This document shows, piece by piece, positions 22,592-32,828 of a stretch of 32,878 nt of DNA (position 1 is its first letter; each line of letters starts with the position of its first letter). The stretch lies in assembly GCF_000257645.1 (NCBI RefSeq), contig NZ_AJHJ01000047.1, positions 1 to 32,878 of the forward strand, given 5' to 3'. Position numbers and translations under genes: made by a program. The DNA comes from Serratia sp. M24T3. GTDB lineage: Bacteria > Pseudomonadota > Gammaproteobacteria > Enterobacterales > Enterobacteriaceae. The notes below the pieces were generated by a model, which saw only the letters and a list, made by a program, of their open reading frames with translations, had not been told where the DNA came from and did no database searches.

Positions 22592-22606
22592 TGTTATACT
22601 ATAACA
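22592..22606 (-). promoter_or_regulatory. Zur box upstream of rpmE2-rpmJ2
   Basis: TGTTATACTATAACA is a perfect palindrome with a central base and differs from the box at 19379 only at that base. ykgMO is a classic Zur target, which supports both assignments. Confidence 0.92.
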
Positions 22607-22692
22607 ATTATTATGCGCGTATTAAGTCAACGCATCAAGCACGAATTAAAAGTTTTTTAGTAATCGACAGCAGAGCAGGGCAGATTGGGCAT

Positions 22693-22719
22693 AAAAAAAG
22701 GGCCGCTTGCGCGACCCTT
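22693..22719 (-). terminator. Terminator of acrAB
   Basis: On the minus strand AAGGGTCGC, a GCAA loop and GCGGCCCTT form a 9-bp stem (one U-G) followed by TTTTTTT (22693-22699). It lies 22 bases after the acrB stop. Confidence 0.9.
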
Positions 22720-22741
22720 GGGGATGCTAAATTTTATTCAG

Positions 22742-25700
22742 TTAGTGGTGCGGTGTTTCCGTTGGCTGAGTATGGCTCGTTTCCTCGACCTTCTTACCAA
22801 AGCGGCGGCGGACCACCACGAAGAACACTGGAACGAAGAAGATAGCCAGCAGAGTCGCGGTGATCATCCCGCCCATTACGCCGGTACCTACCGCGTTCTG
22901 CGCGCCGGAACCTGCGCCTGTGCTGATTACCAGCGGCATAACACCGAGAATAAAGGCCAGCGAGGTCATCAGAATCGGGCGTAAACGCATACGTACCGCC
23001 TCGAGCGTTGCCTCTATCAAGCCTTTACCTTCTTTATCCATCAAGTCCTTGGCGAACTCGACGATTAAGATGGCGTTCTTCGCCGACAACCCGATGGTGG
23101 TCAACAGGCCGACCTGGAAGTACACGTCGTTGCTTAATCCGCGAGCCGTAGCCGCAATCAACGCGCCGACTACCCCGAGCGGCACGACCAGCATGACCGA
23201 GAACGGAATCGACCAGCTCTCGTATAGCGCAGCCAGACACAGGAAGACCACAATCAGCGAGATGGCATACAGCGATGGGGCCTGGTTACCGGAGAGCCTT
23301 TCCTGATAGGACATACCGGTCCAGTCGAAGCCGATGCCGCTTGGCAGTTTGGAAGCCAGAGACTCCATCATTGCCATCGCTTCACCACTGCTCTTGCCCT
23401 CAACCGGCTGGCCGAGAATTTCCATCGACGGCAGCCCATTATAGCGCTCAAGACGTGGAGAACCGTATTCCCATTTGGCGGTGGAGAAGGCGGAGAATGG
23501 CACCATTTGCCCCGAACTGCCGCGAACATACCAGTTTTCAATGTCTTTAGGCAACATGCGGAATTTCGCATCGCCCTGAACATACACTTTCTTCACGCGA
23601 CCGCGGTCGATAAAGTCGTTCACATAGCTGCCACCCAGTGAAGCACCGAGCGTGGTATTAATGTCGGAAATTGACACCCCAAGCGCGGTGGCCTTCTCCT
23701 GATCGATTTCCAGCTTGTACTGCGGCGTATCTTCAAGACCGTTAGGGCGCACGCCCGACAGCAAATCTGGATGCTGAGCCACTTCGCCCAACAACTGATT
23801 ACGCGCCTGGGTGAGTTTGTCGTGCCCAAGGTTTGCCTGGTCAACCAGCTCAAAGTCAAAGCCGGTAGCCGTACCCAGCTCAACAATCGCTGGCAGGTTG
23901 AAGGCAAACACCATTGCATCTTTGATTTTGCTGAACTCGCCCATCGCGCGGCCAGTAATTGCTGCGACCTTATTCTCGGCACCGCTGCGCTCGGACCAGT
24001 CTTTCAGGCTGACAAAGGCGATACCGGTGTTCTGACCCCGTCCGGCGAAACCAAAGCCGTTAACAGTAAACACCGAGTTAACGTTGGCTTTTTCTTTGGT
24101 CAGATAGTAGTGGGTGACTTCATCAAGCACCTTTTCTGTTCGTTCCTGAGTGGCACCGGCTGGCAGCTGCGCCATGGTCAGGAACACCCCCTGATCCTCT
24201 TCCGGCAGGAAGGAGGTAGGCAGGCGGACAAACAGAAACGCCATGCCGACGACAATCAGCAGATAGATGATCAGATAACGGCCGGTACTGCGTAAAATAT
24301 TGCCGATGCTGTCAGTGTAATGATGAGTACTCTGCTCAAACTTCTTGTTAAACCAGCCAAAGAAACCAGAGGTTTTACCGTGACTGCCCTTGGCAACCGG
24401 TTTGAGCATGGTGGCACACAGCGCCGGAGTCAGAATCAAGGCTACCAGCACTGACAATACCATCGCCGAAACAATAGTAATCGAGAACTGGCGATAGATA
24501 ACGCCGGTTGAACCGCCAAAGAAGGCCATCGGGATAAATACCGCCGACAGCACCATGGCAATCCCGACCAGCGCGCCCTGAATCTGCCCCATAGATTTTA
24601 TGGTCGCCTCTTTCGGCGGCAGACCTTCCTCGGCCATCACGCGCTCGACGTTTTCGACCACTACGATGGCGTCATCCACCAATAGCCCTATCGCCAACAC
24701 CATCCCAAACATCGTCAGGGTATTTATTGAATAGCCAAAGGCGGCGATGATCGCGAATGTTCCCAGCAGGACTACCGGCACGGCGATTGTCGGGATAAGC
24801 GTAGCGCGGAAGTTTTGCAGGAACAGATACATCACCAGGAAGACCAGCACGATAGCCTCAATCAGGGTTTTTACTACTTCCTGAATCGAGATCTTAACAA
24901 ACGGCGTGGTGTCGTAGGGATAAACGACTTTCAGCCCGCTCGGGAAGAACGGCGACAGTTTCGCCAGCTCGGCTTTGACGGCAGAGGAGGTGTCCAGGGC
25001 ATTGGCATTGGTCGCCAGTTTAATCCCCAGTCCGGCTGCCGGCTGGCCGTTAAATCGCGCAATAACGTCGTAACTTTCACCGCCGAGTTTGATATCTGCT
25101 ACGTCTTTCAGGCGCACCTGCGAGCCGTCAGGATTCACTTTTAGAATGATCTGACCGAATTCGTCTGCCGATTTCAAACGGGTCTGGGCAACAATCGATG
25201 AGTTGAGCTGTTGGCCTGGTACCGGTGGCGTTCCGCCCAGCTGACCCGCGGCCACCTGGTTGTTCTGCACGGTGATGGCGCTGATTACGTCAACCGGAGT
25301 CAGCTGATAATTGTTCAGCTTGTTCGGGTCCATCCAGATACGCATCGCATACTGCGCACCAAATAGCTGAACGTCACCGACGCCCGAGGTACGGCTGATA
25401 GGGTCTTTGATATTGGAAGCGACGTAATCGGCGATGTCGTCCTGCGTCATGTTGCCGTCTGACACAAAGCCGGCCACCATCAGGAAGCTACTGCTCGATT
25501 TCTGAACGCTAATCCCCTGTTGCTGCACTTCTTGCGGCAACAGCGGCATCGCCAGTTGGAGTTTGTTCTGTACCTGAACCTGCGCGATATCCGCGTCAGT
25601 ACCGGATGTGAAAGTCAGGGTGATTTGTACCGCACCAGAGGAGTCACTGGTGGATGACATATACATCAGGTTATCGATGCCGTTCATATTCTGTTCGATA

Positions 25701-25891
25701 ACCTGAGTGACTGTATCCTGTACCGTTTGTGCATCGGCGCCAGGGTAATTTGCCGTCAGCTCGATAGCCGGCGGCGCAACCGTAGGATATTGTGCAATAG
25801 GTAATTTAAGGATCGACAGACCCCCGGCCAGCATGATGATGATGGCAATTACCCAGGCAAATATCGGGCGTTGTATAAAGAAATTAGCCAT
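22742..25891 (-). CDS. acrB: RND multidrug efflux pump inner-membrane subunit AcrB
   Basis: AcrB is the proton-driven RND pump trimer of the AcrAB-TolC tripartite system, exporting antibiotics, dyes, detergents and bile salts. At 1049 residues it equals E. coli AcrB. It starts [17 protein letters not shown], and the proton-relay aspartates are present in [16 protein letters not shown] (TM4). Later segments include the hairpin loop [15 protein letters not shown] and [21 protein letters not shown] in TM10 with the relay Lys. The large periplasmic porter and docking loops are intact. AGGAG lies 10 bases before the ATG. The start is 16 bases after the acrA stop. No frameshift or internal stop was seen. 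Confidence 0.98.
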   Translation of the reverse strand: MANFFIQRPIFAWVIAIIIMLAGGLSILKLPIAQYPTVAPPAIELTANYPGADAQTVQDTVTQVIEQNMNGIDNLMYMSSTSDSSGAVQITLTFTSGTDADIAQVQVQNKLQLAMPLLPQEVQQQGISVQKSSSSFLMVAGFVSDGNMTQDDIADYVASNIKDPISRTSGVGDVQLFGAQYAMRIWMDPNKLNNYQLTPVDVISAITVQNNQVAAGQLGGTPPVPGQQLNSSIVAQTRLKSADEFGQIILKVNPDGSQVRLKDVADIKLGGESYDVIARFNGQPAAGLGIKLATNANALDTSSAVKAELAKLSPFFPSGLKVVYPYDTTPFVKISIQEVVKTLIEAIVLVFLVMYLFLQNFRATLIPTIAVPVVLLGTFAIIAAFGYSINTLTMFGMVLAIGLLVDDAIVVVENVERVMAEEGLPPKEATIKSMGQIQGALVGIAMVLSAVFIPMAFFGGSTGVIYRQFSITIVSAMVLSVLVALILTPALCATMLKPVAKGSHGKTSGFFGWFNKKFEQSTHHYTDSIGNILRSTGRYLIIYLLIVVGMAFLFVRLPTSFLPEEDQGVFLTMAQLPAGATQERTEKVLDEVTHYYLTKEKANVNSVFTVNGFGFAGRGQNTGIAFVSLKDWSERSGAENKVAAITGRAMGEFSKIKDAMVFAFNLPAIVELGTATGFDFELVDQANLGHDKLTQARNQLLGEVAQHPDLLSGVRPNGLEDTPQYKLEIDQEKATALGVSISDINTTLGASLGGSYVNDFIDRGRVKKVYVQGDAKFRMLPKDIENWYVRGSSGQMVPFSAFSTAKWEYGSPRLERYNGLPSMEILGQPVEGKSSGEAMAMMESLASKLPSGIGFDWTGMSYQERLSGNQAPSLYAISLIVVFLCLAALYESWSIPFSVMLVVPLGVVGALIAATARGLSNDVYFQVGLLTTIGLSAKNAILIVEFAKDLMDKEGKGLIEATLEAVRMRLRPILMTSLAFILGVMPLVISTGAGSGAQNAVGTGVMGGMITATLLAIFFVPVFFVVVRRRFGKKVEETSHTQPTETPHH

Positions 25892-25907
25892 TGATAACCG
25901 GCTCCTG

Positions 25908-27080
25908 TTAAGACTTCGTGGCGTCTGCTGCTGGCGCGTTCTGGTCAGCTTCTTGAGCGGTTACCTGAACGCCGGGTTTTACTTTTTGCAGGCCGGTAAC
26001 GATGATTTTGTCACCCGGCTTGAGGCCATCTGTCACTACCCACTTGTCGCCAATGGCTTGCTGAGTGGTCACAGTACGAAGTTCCACTTTGTTATCGGCG
26101 CCGACAACCATCGCAGTCGCATCGCCACGAGGATTACGGGTGATACCTTGCTGAGGAACCAGCAGGGCATTGTTATTTACCCCTTCATCCAGGCGGGCAC
26201 GAACAAACATGCCAGGCAGCAGGTAATTTTGCGGATTGGGGAACACGGCACGTAAAGTGATGGAACCGGTGGTTTCATCAACGGTCACGTCGGAAAACTC
26301 CAGCGTGCCCTGTTGTTGAAATTGTTTACCGTTATCTAGAATCAGCGTGACCTTGGCTTTACCGTCTTCCTGTTTCAGCGACCCGTCGGCCAGTTCCTGC
26401 TTCAAGCGCAGAAAATCATTGCTGGACTGGGTTACATCGACATAAATAGGGTCAAGCTGCTGCACGGTAGCCAGCGCATCAGTCTGGCTGCTGGTCACCA
26501 GCGCGCCCTCAGTAACGGACGATTTGCCGATACGGCCACTGATCGGGGCGATAACTTTGGTGTAGGCAAGATTAATGCGAGCAGTCTCTACCGCCGCCTT
26601 GGCCGCTACGACTGAGGCATCAGCCTGCAGGGCAGTGGAGGTCGCGGTGTCATAATCTTGTTTACTGATGTAGTTGGTGCCTAAAAGGGGTTTATAGCGG
26701 TTCACCGTAACGCGGGCAATCTGTGCGCTGGCCTGGGCCTTGGCCAAATCGCCTTTCGCACTGTCATAGCTTGCCTGATAAGTTGCGGGATCAATCTGGT
26801 AAAGCGAGGTTCCAGCCTTCACTTCACTGCCTTCAACGAAATTACGTTTCAGGATAATCCCGCTGACCTGTGGGCGAACTTCGGCGATGCGAAAGGCTGA
26901 GGTGCGTCCGGGAAGTTCTGTGGTGACGTTCAACGGCGCGGCTTTTAATGTGACGACGCCCACTTCAGGAGCTTTAGGGGCTTCCTGTTCGGTTTTTTTA
27001 TCGTTACATCCTGTAAGAGCTAACCCACCGGTTAGCATCAGAACGACCGCCAGAGGCGTTAGCCCTCTGTTTTTGTTCAT
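25908..27080 (-). CDS. acrA: Efflux periplasmic adaptor AcrA
   Basis: AcrA is the membrane-fusion protein that links AcrB to TolC. The lipoprotein signal ends at LTGC with lipidated Cys25. Barrel-sandwich (lipoyl), alpha-hairpin (about 95-175), beta-barrel and membrane-proximal domains can be followed through [48 protein letters not shown] and [25 protein letters not shown]. At 390 residues it is close to E. coli (397). GAGG precedes the ATG. Its promoter region contains the AcrR operator, while acrR itself is broken. Confidence 0.98.
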   Translation of the reverse strand: MNKNRGLTPLAVVLMLTGGLALTGCNDKKTEQEAPKAPEVGVVTLKAAPLNVTTELPGRTSAFRIAEVRPQVSGIILKRNFVEGSEVKAGTSLYQIDPATYQASYDSAKGDLAKAQASAQIARVTVNRYKPLLGTNYISKQDYDTATSTALQADASVVAAKAAVETARINLAYTKVIAPISGRIGKSSVTEGALVTSSQTDALATVQQLDPIYVDVTQSSNDFLRLKQELADGSLKQEDGKAKVTLILDNGKQFQQQGTLEFSDVTVDETTGSITLRAVFPNPQNYLLPGMFVRARLDEGVNNNALLVPQQGITRNPRGDATAMVVGADNKVELRTVTTQQAIGDKWVVTDGLKPGDKIIVTGLQKVKPGVQVTAQEADQNAPAADATKS

Positions 27081-27154
27081 AAATAAACCTCAAGTGTCCG
27101 ATATTCAAAATGTAATCAATGGATTCTTAGTGTTACATTCCATTGCTATTTTTT

Positions 27155-27160
27155 AGTATA
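27155..27160 (-). promoter_or_regulatory. Probable -10 element of acrAB
   Basis: On the minus strand this is TATACT, 75 bases before the acrA ATG. The matching -35 position would fall inside the AcrR operator (27173-27196), the usual way AcrR blocks transcription. Confidence 0.45.
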
Positions 27161-27172
27161 TTCGCACTATGT

Positions 27173-27196
27173 TACATACATTTATGAATGTATGTA
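27173..27196. promoter_or_regulatory. AcrR operator, preserved
   Basis: A 24-bp inverted repeat begins TACATACATT and ends AATGTATGTA. It differs from the known E. coli AcrR operator at a single internal position (A for G). It lies in the acrA promoter region, where AcrR represses acrAB and itself. Confidence 0.92.
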
Positions 27197-27209
27197 AATC
27201 AAACTCCCT

Positions 27210-27437
27210 ACGAAGTCTGAAGATCCACAGCGCACAAGGCATGAAATTTTGATGTAATTGTTGCGTACTACGATATCCGATTTGAAACGGCGTTCACTGA
27301 TGGAAATCATATTTCACAATTGTGAATTTGTTGGGGAGATGAGTTCCGCTAATGAAGCTCGTAAGACTCTGTATATGGAAGGTTATGGTTTGGGCCTCCG
27401 CAATCAGTCAACTCATTTTATTGATACTTATATCTAG
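27210..27437 (+). pseudogene. acrR: acrR remnant (TetR-family repressor, DNA-binding domain deleted)
   Basis: Two fragments in one frame match AcrR. 27210-27254 reads TKSEDPQRTRHEILM then TAA, aligning with the AcrR N-terminus (ETRQHIL). 27285-27434 reads KRRSLMEIIFHNCEFVGEM, then SSANEARKTLYMEGY, aligning with AcrR residues about 105-140 (RRRLLMEIIFHKCEFVGEM), ending in TAG at 27435. The original ATG is missing, the helix-turn-helix (roughly residues 20-100) is deleted, and the C-terminal third is not recognisable. The position, divergent from acrA and ahead of mscK, is the normal acrR locus. No functional repressor can be made. Confidence 0.88.
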
Positions 27438-27600
27438 ATGTTGGGGATATGTCCAAGCTTGATTAATAGTAATTAACTATGTCCAGCAAGTCGTGTCGAG
27501 TTTGGTAAAGATTTACAAGTTTGCTTGACTCGAGGCACATTCACCTCATACGCAGTGGGCTGCTGGCATGCTAATATTGTTCATCTATGATTGAATTAAG

Positions 27601-30600
27601 TTGACTATGCTTAGCCGATTCGCTGACTTCCGTTACTTGTGCTCCAGCCCATCTGTTTCTCCCTTTTCAGGACTCGTCAAATTCCTGCTGATTGCATTGG
27701 TTTTTTGCGCTGCGATGTTAACGATTCCGCAGGCCGATGCTGCAGGAGCTTTTGACGTTCCTGCTCGTAGCGATGTACAGAATCAGCTTGACGCACTGGG
27801 TAGACAAAAAACGCTGACTCCGGCTGAAAAGCTGACGCAGCAGGATCTCTACCACACGATGGAACTGCTTGATGCGCTTGATAAAGTCAGGCAGCAGCAA
27901 AGTCAGCTCAGGCAACAATTGGCCGACGCACCCAATAAATTGCGTCAGGCCACCGACGGTCTGGCAAAGCTGCAAAATCAGACCTCCGATGCTGCCACCA
28001 AAACCACGCTATTAGCGATGCCGTTGCATGAGCTTGAAAATGAGCTTGTTGATACGCTCAATGACTTACAGTCATCGCAGAACAATCTTTCTACCTTTAA
28101 TACCCAGCTTATTTCGTTGCAGACTCAGCCGGAAAGGGCGCAGAGCGCGATGTACAGTTATTCGCAAAGTCTGGAGCAGGTGCGTAATCAATTAAACGGT
28201 ATGTCACCCAACCAGCAGGACCTGCGTTCTACTCAACAAGTGATGCTGACTACCGAGCAAACACTGCTGAATGAGGAGGTTGATTTCCAGCGTAGCAGCC
28301 TTGAAGCCAATACCACCCTTCAGGACCTGTATCAGAAACAGCGCGACTATATCAACGCGCACATTGCTCAGTTGGAAGCTTACACTCAGACGTTGCAGGA
28401 GATTATCAACGGTAAACGCCTGACTCTTTCCGAACGCACAGCCAAAGAGGCGCAGACGTCAGACAGCACCACCGATTTGCAAAAAGATCCGTTGGTCAGT
28501 CAGGAACTGGGCATTAACCGTGACCTTAGCCAGCGCCTGATTGCCTCGACGGAAGAAGGTAACAAACTGCTACAGCAGAATATCACCGTTAAAAATTGGC
28601 TCGATCGTTCGTCGCAGTCCGAGCATGACTTGAGTGAAGAAATCAGTGTGCTGAAAGGGAGTTTGCTGCTATCAAGGATTCTTTATCAGCAGCAGCAAAA
28701 TACCCAGCCAACGGCCAACCTGATGACCGACACCCAAACGCAAATTGCTGACTTGCGTCTTGAGCAGTTCAATCTCAATGAGCAGCGTGACGAGCTTTTC
28801 CAGGGGGATGATTATATTCAGAACCTGGTAAAAAACAGTAAAGAAACTATTAATGACGACATCAGTGATGCCCTCGAGCAAATCGTTGATACAAGGCGTG
28901 ATTTACTGGATCAACTGAACAAGCAGCTTGGCAATGAGCTGGCGCTGGCGATTAATCTGCAAATTAATCAACAGCAGTTGTTAAGCGTTAACGAAACATT
29001 GAACGACACGCTGACGCAGCAGATTTTCTGGGTAAGCAGCAACAAGCCCATGGATTGGCAATTTTTGAAAGCGCTGCCCGATGATGTTAAATCCCAGGTC
29101 AGCGGTCTGAGCTTAAAAGTCACCTGGATTGATTTGCGGCAGGGCCTGGTGCGTTCAATTCCCGTCACTGTGCCGATGTTGGTCGTCATTCTGATTTTGC
29201 TGTGGCGCAGAAAGTCGATTAACCAACGTATCGAGAAGTTGAGCAGCGATGTAGGTCAATTAAAACGTGACTCTCAGCTGCACACGCCGCAGGCTTTGAT
29301 ATTGCTGTTATTAAGAGTCGCTCCGGGAATATTGCTGACCCTGATGGTAGGTTATTGGTTTTCAGTCTGTGATATTAGCGTCAACGGTTTCTTGTGGACT
29401 TTGGCCCAGCGTATCGCTGTATTCCAGCTAGTCATGGGATTCTGTTACCGCATGCTGGCACCACAGGGCGTCAGCGAGCGGCACTTCAATATGACTGCCT
29501 CAAACTGCGCGCATTATCGACGCTCAATTTTACGCCTGTCATTGACTATGCTGCCGCTGATTTTCTGGACCGTGCGCGGTGAGAAAGTTCCGTTGGGTCT
29601 GGTAGATGACACTATTGGCCAGGTCGTGGTTTTACTGACGTTAGCCACGCTGTCGGTGCTGCTGTTCCCGATGTTCCGCGAAGGCTGGCGCGAGAAAAAT
29701 GCTCACAGTGTGCATCTGGTGATTGTAACGGCGATTGCTCTGGCGCCGGTATTTTTAATGGGCCTGATGTTTGCAGGATACTTTTACACCACGCTACGGC
29801 TGGCCAGTCGCTGGCTGGAAAGTCTTTACCTACTGATTATCTGGAACATTACCAGCCGGGTAGCGCTGCGCGGGCTGAGCGTAGCGGCAAGGCGTCTGGC
29901 CTATCGGCGTGCGCTGGCGCGTCGACAGGTGGTGAATTCCAAAGAAGGGGCTGACGGCAGCGAGCAGGTCGAAGAGACGCCGATGGGGCTGGATCAGATT
30001 AACCAGCAAACCCTGCGTCTGATAACCATGGCCCTGTTTATCGTATTTGCAGTGGTGCTTTACCTGATTTGGTCGGATTTGCTAACGGTTATTTCCTACC
30101 TCGACAGCATAACCATGTGGCACTCATCGGTGAACGTGGCTGGCAAAGTGGTCGTTCAGACTGTGACGCTAGGCAGCGTGTTACTCGCTTTTGGCGCAGT
30201 GATCATTGCCTATGTGCTCACGCGCAACCTGCCGGGTTTACTGGAGGTATTGGTCCTTTCCAGGCTCCAGCTGCGGCAGGGCACCTCTTACGCCATTACC
30301 ACAATTATGACTTACACCATCACGGTGATTGGCGCGATCACCGCGCTGGGATCGCTGGGCGTGTCATGGGATAAACTCCAGTGGCTGGTGGCTGCACTGT
30401 CAGTTGGGTTGGGCTTCGGCTTGCAGGAGATCTTCGCCAACTTCGTTTCGGGTCTGATTATCCTGTTTGAGCGCCCGATTCGGATCGGCGACACAGTAAC
30501 CATCGGCAGTTACTCGGGGTCCGTAAGCAAGATCCGCATCCGTGCCACTACGATAACCGATTTCGACCGCAAAGAAGTGATCATCCCCAACAAGGCATTT

Positions 30601-31002
30601 GTGACTGAACGCCTGATTAACTGGTCGCTGACAGACACGGTTACCCGCGTGGTGATCAAAGTTGGTGTGGCCTATGGCTCTGATTTGGATAAGGTTAAAG
30701 AGATCCTACTGCAAGCGGCGAGCGAAAGTTCGCGGGTGATGAGCGATCCGAGCCCGACGGTTTACTTCCTGACCTTTGGTGCCAGCACGCTGGATCATGA
30801 GCTGCGCGTTTATGTTCGCGAGTTGGGCGATCGTAACGTGACTGTGGATGAGTTGAACCGAAAAATTGACAGGCTGTGCAATGAAAACGACATTAATATC
30901 GCTTTCAATCAGTTGGAAGTTTATCTGCATAACCAGAACGGCAATGAAATTCAGATAGTCGATCGCCCGCTAACACTGCCGGATGAGGAAAAACCGGTCT
31001 AG
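27601..31002 (+). CDS. mscK: Potassium-dependent mechanosensitive channel MscK (KefA)
   Basis: MscK is a large inner-membrane channel gated by membrane tension and external potassium. The 1133-residue protein (E. coli 1120) has a signal sequence (about 20-47) and a long periplasmic helical/coiled-coil domain (about 50-510, Gln/Leu-rich). Several membrane segments follow (from about 520), then the MscS-like pore helix and cytoplasmic domain (about 930-1110: VGLGFGLQEIFANFVSGLIILFERPIRIGDTVTIG, FDRKEVIIPNKAFVTERLINWSL). The frame opens at TTG 27601 (TTG ACT ATG), mirroring the MTM start of E. coli; ATG 27607 is the alternative. It follows the broken acrR and has no visible promoter of its own beyond 27438-27600. 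Confidence 0.96.
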   Translation: MTMLSRFADFRYLCSSPSVSPFSGLVKFLLIALVFCAAMLTIPQADAAGAFDVPARSDVQNQLDALGRQKTLTPAEKLTQQDLYHTMELLDALDKVRQQQSQLRQQLADAPNKLRQATDGLAKLQNQTSDAATKTTLLAMPLHELENELVDTLNDLQSSQNNLSTFNTQLISLQTQPERAQSAMYSYSQSLEQVRNQLNGMSPNQQDLRSTQQVMLTTEQTLLNEEVDFQRSSLEANTTLQDLYQKQRDYINAHIAQLEAYTQTLQEIINGKRLTLSERTAKEAQTSDSTTDLQKDPLVSQELGINRDLSQRLIASTEEGNKLLQQNITVKNWLDRSSQSEHDLSEEISVLKGSLLLSRILYQQQQNTQPTANLMTDTQTQIADLRLEQFNLNEQRDELFQGDDYIQNLVKNSKETINDDISDALEQIVDTRRDLLDQLNKQLGNELALAINLQINQQQLLSVNETLNDTLTQQIFWVSSNKPMDWQFLKALPDDVKSQVSGLSLKVTWIDLRQGLVRSIPVTVPMLVVILILLWRRKSINQRIEKLSSDVGQLKRDSQLHTPQALILLLLRVAPGILLTLMVGYWFSVCDISVNGFLWTLAQRIAVFQLVMGFCYRMLAPQGVSERHFNMTASNCAHYRRSILRLSLTMLPLIFWTVRGEKVPLGLVDDTIGQVVVLLTLATLSVLLFPMFREGWREKNAHSVHLVIVTAIALAPVFLMGLMFAGYFYTTLRLASRWLESLYLLIIWNITSRVALRGLSVAARRLAYRRALARRQVVNSKEGADGSEQVEETPMGLDQINQQTLRLITMALFIVFAVVLYLIWSDLLTVISYLDSITMWHSSVNVAGKVVVQTVTLGSVLLAFGAVIIAYVLTRNLPGLLEVLVLSRLQLRQGTSYAITTIMTYTITVIGAITALGSLGVSWDKLQWLVAALSVGLGFGLQEIFANFVSGLIILFERPIRIGDTVTIGSYSGSVSKIRIRATTITDFDRKEVIIPNKAFVTERLINWSLTDTVTRVVIKVGVAYGSDLDKVKEILLQAASESSRVMSDPSPTVYFLTFGASTLDHELRVYVRELGDRNVTVDELNRKIDRLCNENDINIAFNQLEVYLHNQNGNEIQIVDRPLTLPDEEKPV

Positions 31003-31078
31003 CCAGGAAACGAGAGAAAAGGATTGGCCAGATAAAAGCGTCGTCTGCTTGCAGTCAGTCTACATTAAACCCGCAGGC

Positions 31079-31110
31079 AAAATCATCGGTAGCTTATGGA
31101 CAGGCTACCG
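31079..31110 (-). terminator. Probable rsmS terminator overlapping its last codons
   Basis: On the minus strand CGGTAGC (31110-31104) pairs with GCTACCG (31093-31087) and is followed by ATGATTTTGC. The stem overlaps the end of rsmS, so it may instead protect the mRNA end. Confidence 0.4.
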
Positions 31111-31256
31111 ACCGGATTTTTAAGCTTTTCCTGATAGTCCTTTTTCACAATCTCCAATGCCGCCAACGCTACGTCAGGGGCAATTTCGTTACATTCCAGC
31201 AGATAGATCAGATCTACCGCGAGCTGTAGTTCGGGAGAGGCGTTTTCTATGGACAT
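31083..31256 (-). CDS. rsmS: RsmS/YbaM-family small regulatory protein
   Basis: This 57-residue acidic helical protein (MSIENASPELQLAVDLIYLL, IVKKDYQEKL) is the homologue of E. coli YbaM, named RsmS (pleiotropic regulatory protein) in Pectobacterium, where it affects virulence and exoenzyme control via the Rsm system. I start it at the ATG at 31256, which fits the family length (53 in E. coli) and has GGA upstream. The open frame to 31319 adds 21 unsupported residues. It lies between mscK and priC as in E. coli. Confidence 0.9.
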   Translation of the reverse strand: MSIENASPELQLAVDLIYLLECNEIAPDVALAALEIVKKDYQEKLKNPVGSLSISYR

Positions 31257-31401
31257 AAGCGTTCCACTTAAGCTTGGCGTTGGTCGAAAGGTCATTACTG
31301 CATAAACGACGGCATCCAACCACGGCGTGTAATCGAGTTAACTAGTATAGAGTTTTTGACTCAACTAACGACGGTATTTTTCAAATTTTGTGATAAGAAC
31401 G

Positions 31402-31938
31402 TCAAAAACCTCGTTCCTGACGTTCGATGCTACGCTCGATTTTAATCAATGCCTGACGACAGCGCATCAATCTTCCTTCCAGTGCCGCCAGCTCTTTCTG
31501 GATATGCTGCTGCTCTTTAAAGGTTTCTACCTTGCCCAGCTTGCTTTCGCGATCCTGAATCATGCCTATCAGGCGGCGTTCGTACTGCTGATGCTCGACC
31601 AGTTTGCTGTAGTAATCGCTGCTTTTAACTTCTTTCTGTTTGTCGGCCGTGCGCAGCGTTTGGGTAGCCAACTCACGTTGCAGGGCGGTTATCTGCGATA
31701 CCAGCCGTTCTGCGACGTAGGCCACCTGAGCGCTGCGATTCTCGGCAACCACCTGCCGTAGCTGAGCGAAATTAGTACGCACTTCCACCAGATATTCGCG
31801 AAGCCGTGTGCCTTTAGTGGAAAAAAGCGTTACGTCAAAGCGCGCCTGCTGTGCGGTGGCGTGGGCGATCGGTTCTATCTCCAGCGCCAGAATTTCAATT
31901 TGCTGCTCCAGCGATTGCATTAAGCTTTGCGTACTCAC
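31402..31938 (-). CDS. priC: Primosomal replication protein PriC
   Basis: PriC (178 residues; E. coli 175) loads the replicative helicase DnaB at stalled forks with lagging-strand gaps, independently of PriA-PriB-DnaT. It is an all-helical protein, visible as Gln/Leu/Arg-rich helices: LEQQIEILALEIEPIAHATAQQARFD, LVEHQQYERRLIGMIQDRESKL and the C-terminal LEGRLMRCRQALIKIERSIER. The start is GTG at 31938, with GGAG 7 bases upstream giving MSTQSLMQ; an internal ATG gives MQSLEQQ as a weaker choice. Divergent to apt. The E. coli neighbour ybaN is absent here. Confidence 0.95.
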   Translation of the reverse strand: MSTQSLMQSLEQQIEILALEIEPIAHATAQQARFDVTLFSTKGTRLREYLVEVRTNFAQLRQVVAENRSAQVAYVAERLVSQITALQRELATQTLRTADKQKEVKSSDYYSKLVEHQQYERRLIGMIQDRESKLGKVETFKEQQHIQKELAALEGRLMRCRQALIKIERSIERQERGF

Positions 31939-32261
31939 CGAGTTTCTCCAAAACGATTATTTCCGCCGATTATGCGGCAAACGTGGTGTGAAAGCATGCA
32001 TTACGCGCAGCTAATCAGAGAACACCAGTTCGCAGTGGTTGACCTGAAGCAACAAAACAGGCGATCATGTTCGGCTGTGGGTTGCTTTTTAAAGTAGCTT
32101 TGCATAGATTTGGGCGACTCGACCGCGTGTCGTCCCCAACTTATTTTCTTGAATAGCTCGTCAGACTCGTTCGCTGTTGCCATTTGTTACGCCGATTCAT
32201 TCGGAGCAAAGGTTATGGTTTGTATCGCGCTGGCGCTGTTTGGGTATGAATCGATTTTATT
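31939..32261. other. priC-apt intergenic region
   Basis: No gene is supported in these 323 bases; ybaN, which lies here in E. coli, is missing. A candidate promoter for apt is TTGCTT (32082-32087), 17 bases, TAGATT (32105-32110), which would give an apt leader of about 145 bases. A minus-strand 60-codon frame in it has no ribosome-binding site or family match. Confidence 0.6.
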
Positions 32262-32828
32262 ATGAGCGCTACCGTTATGACCGCTACTGCACAGCAGCTT
32301 GAGTTTATTAAAGACAGTATCAAGACCATTCCCGACTATCCAAAGCCGGGCATACTGTTCCGTGATGTGACAAGTTTGCTAGAGATCCCAGAGGCTTATC
32401 AGGCCACTATTGACCTTCTGGCAGAGCGTTATCGCAACACTGGTGTCACCAGGGTCGTCGGCACAGAAGCACGTGGTTTCCTGTTTGGCGCACCTGTCGC
32501 GCTGGCGCTGGGCGTGGGCTTTGTGCCCGTGCGTAAGCCCGGCAAACTGCCACGTGAAACTATCGTTGAAGAATACGAGCTGGAATACGGCACCGATAAG
32601 CTGGAAATTCACACCGATGCCATCAAACCAGGCGATAAAGTGCTGGTTATCGATGACCTGCTGGCCACGGGTGGCACCATCGAAGCTACCGCCAAGCTGA
32701 TTCGTCGTCTCGGCGGTGAAGTGTCCAACGCGGCATTCATCATCAATCTGCCAGAGCTGGGCGGTGAGAAGCGTCTTAACGGCCAGGGTGTTGAGTGCTA
32801 CTGTCTGGTTAACTTCGCCGGCCACTAA
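32262..32828 (+). CDS. apt: Adenine phosphoribosyltransferase Apt
   Basis: Apt makes AMP from adenine and PRPP, the direct salvage route in the cytoplasm. Key segments are [15 protein letters not shown], the [15 protein letters not shown] loop, [12 protein letters not shown] (flexible loop) and the PRPP-binding [17 protein letters not shown]. The frame from ATG 32262 is 188 residues; E. coli Apt is 183 and begins at the position of the internal ATG 32277 (MTATAQQ), which is the alternative. No clear Shine-Dalgarno decides between them. Together with the adenine permease and deaminase 16 kb away, the genome offers two fates for adenine. dnaX normally follows, beyond the window. Confidence 0.97.
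   Translation: MSATVMTATAQQLEFIKDSIKTIPDYPKPGILFRDVTSLLEIPEAYQATIDLLAERYRNTGVTRVVGTEARGFLFGAPVALALGVGFVPVRKPGKLPRETIVEEYELEYGTDKLEIHTDAIKPGDKVLVIDDLLATGGTIEATAKLIRRLGGEVSNAAFIINLPELGGEKRLNGQGVECYCLVNFAGH

Noticed and set aside
23771-24295. 174-codon plus-strand frame opposite acrB
   Set aside because: acrB is intact and highly conserved across this stretch; the opposite frame shows no domain or ribosome-binding site.
32001-32183. 60-codon minus-strand frame in the priC-apt gap
   Set aside because: No ribosome-binding site, no family likeness, and it covers the likely apt promoter.
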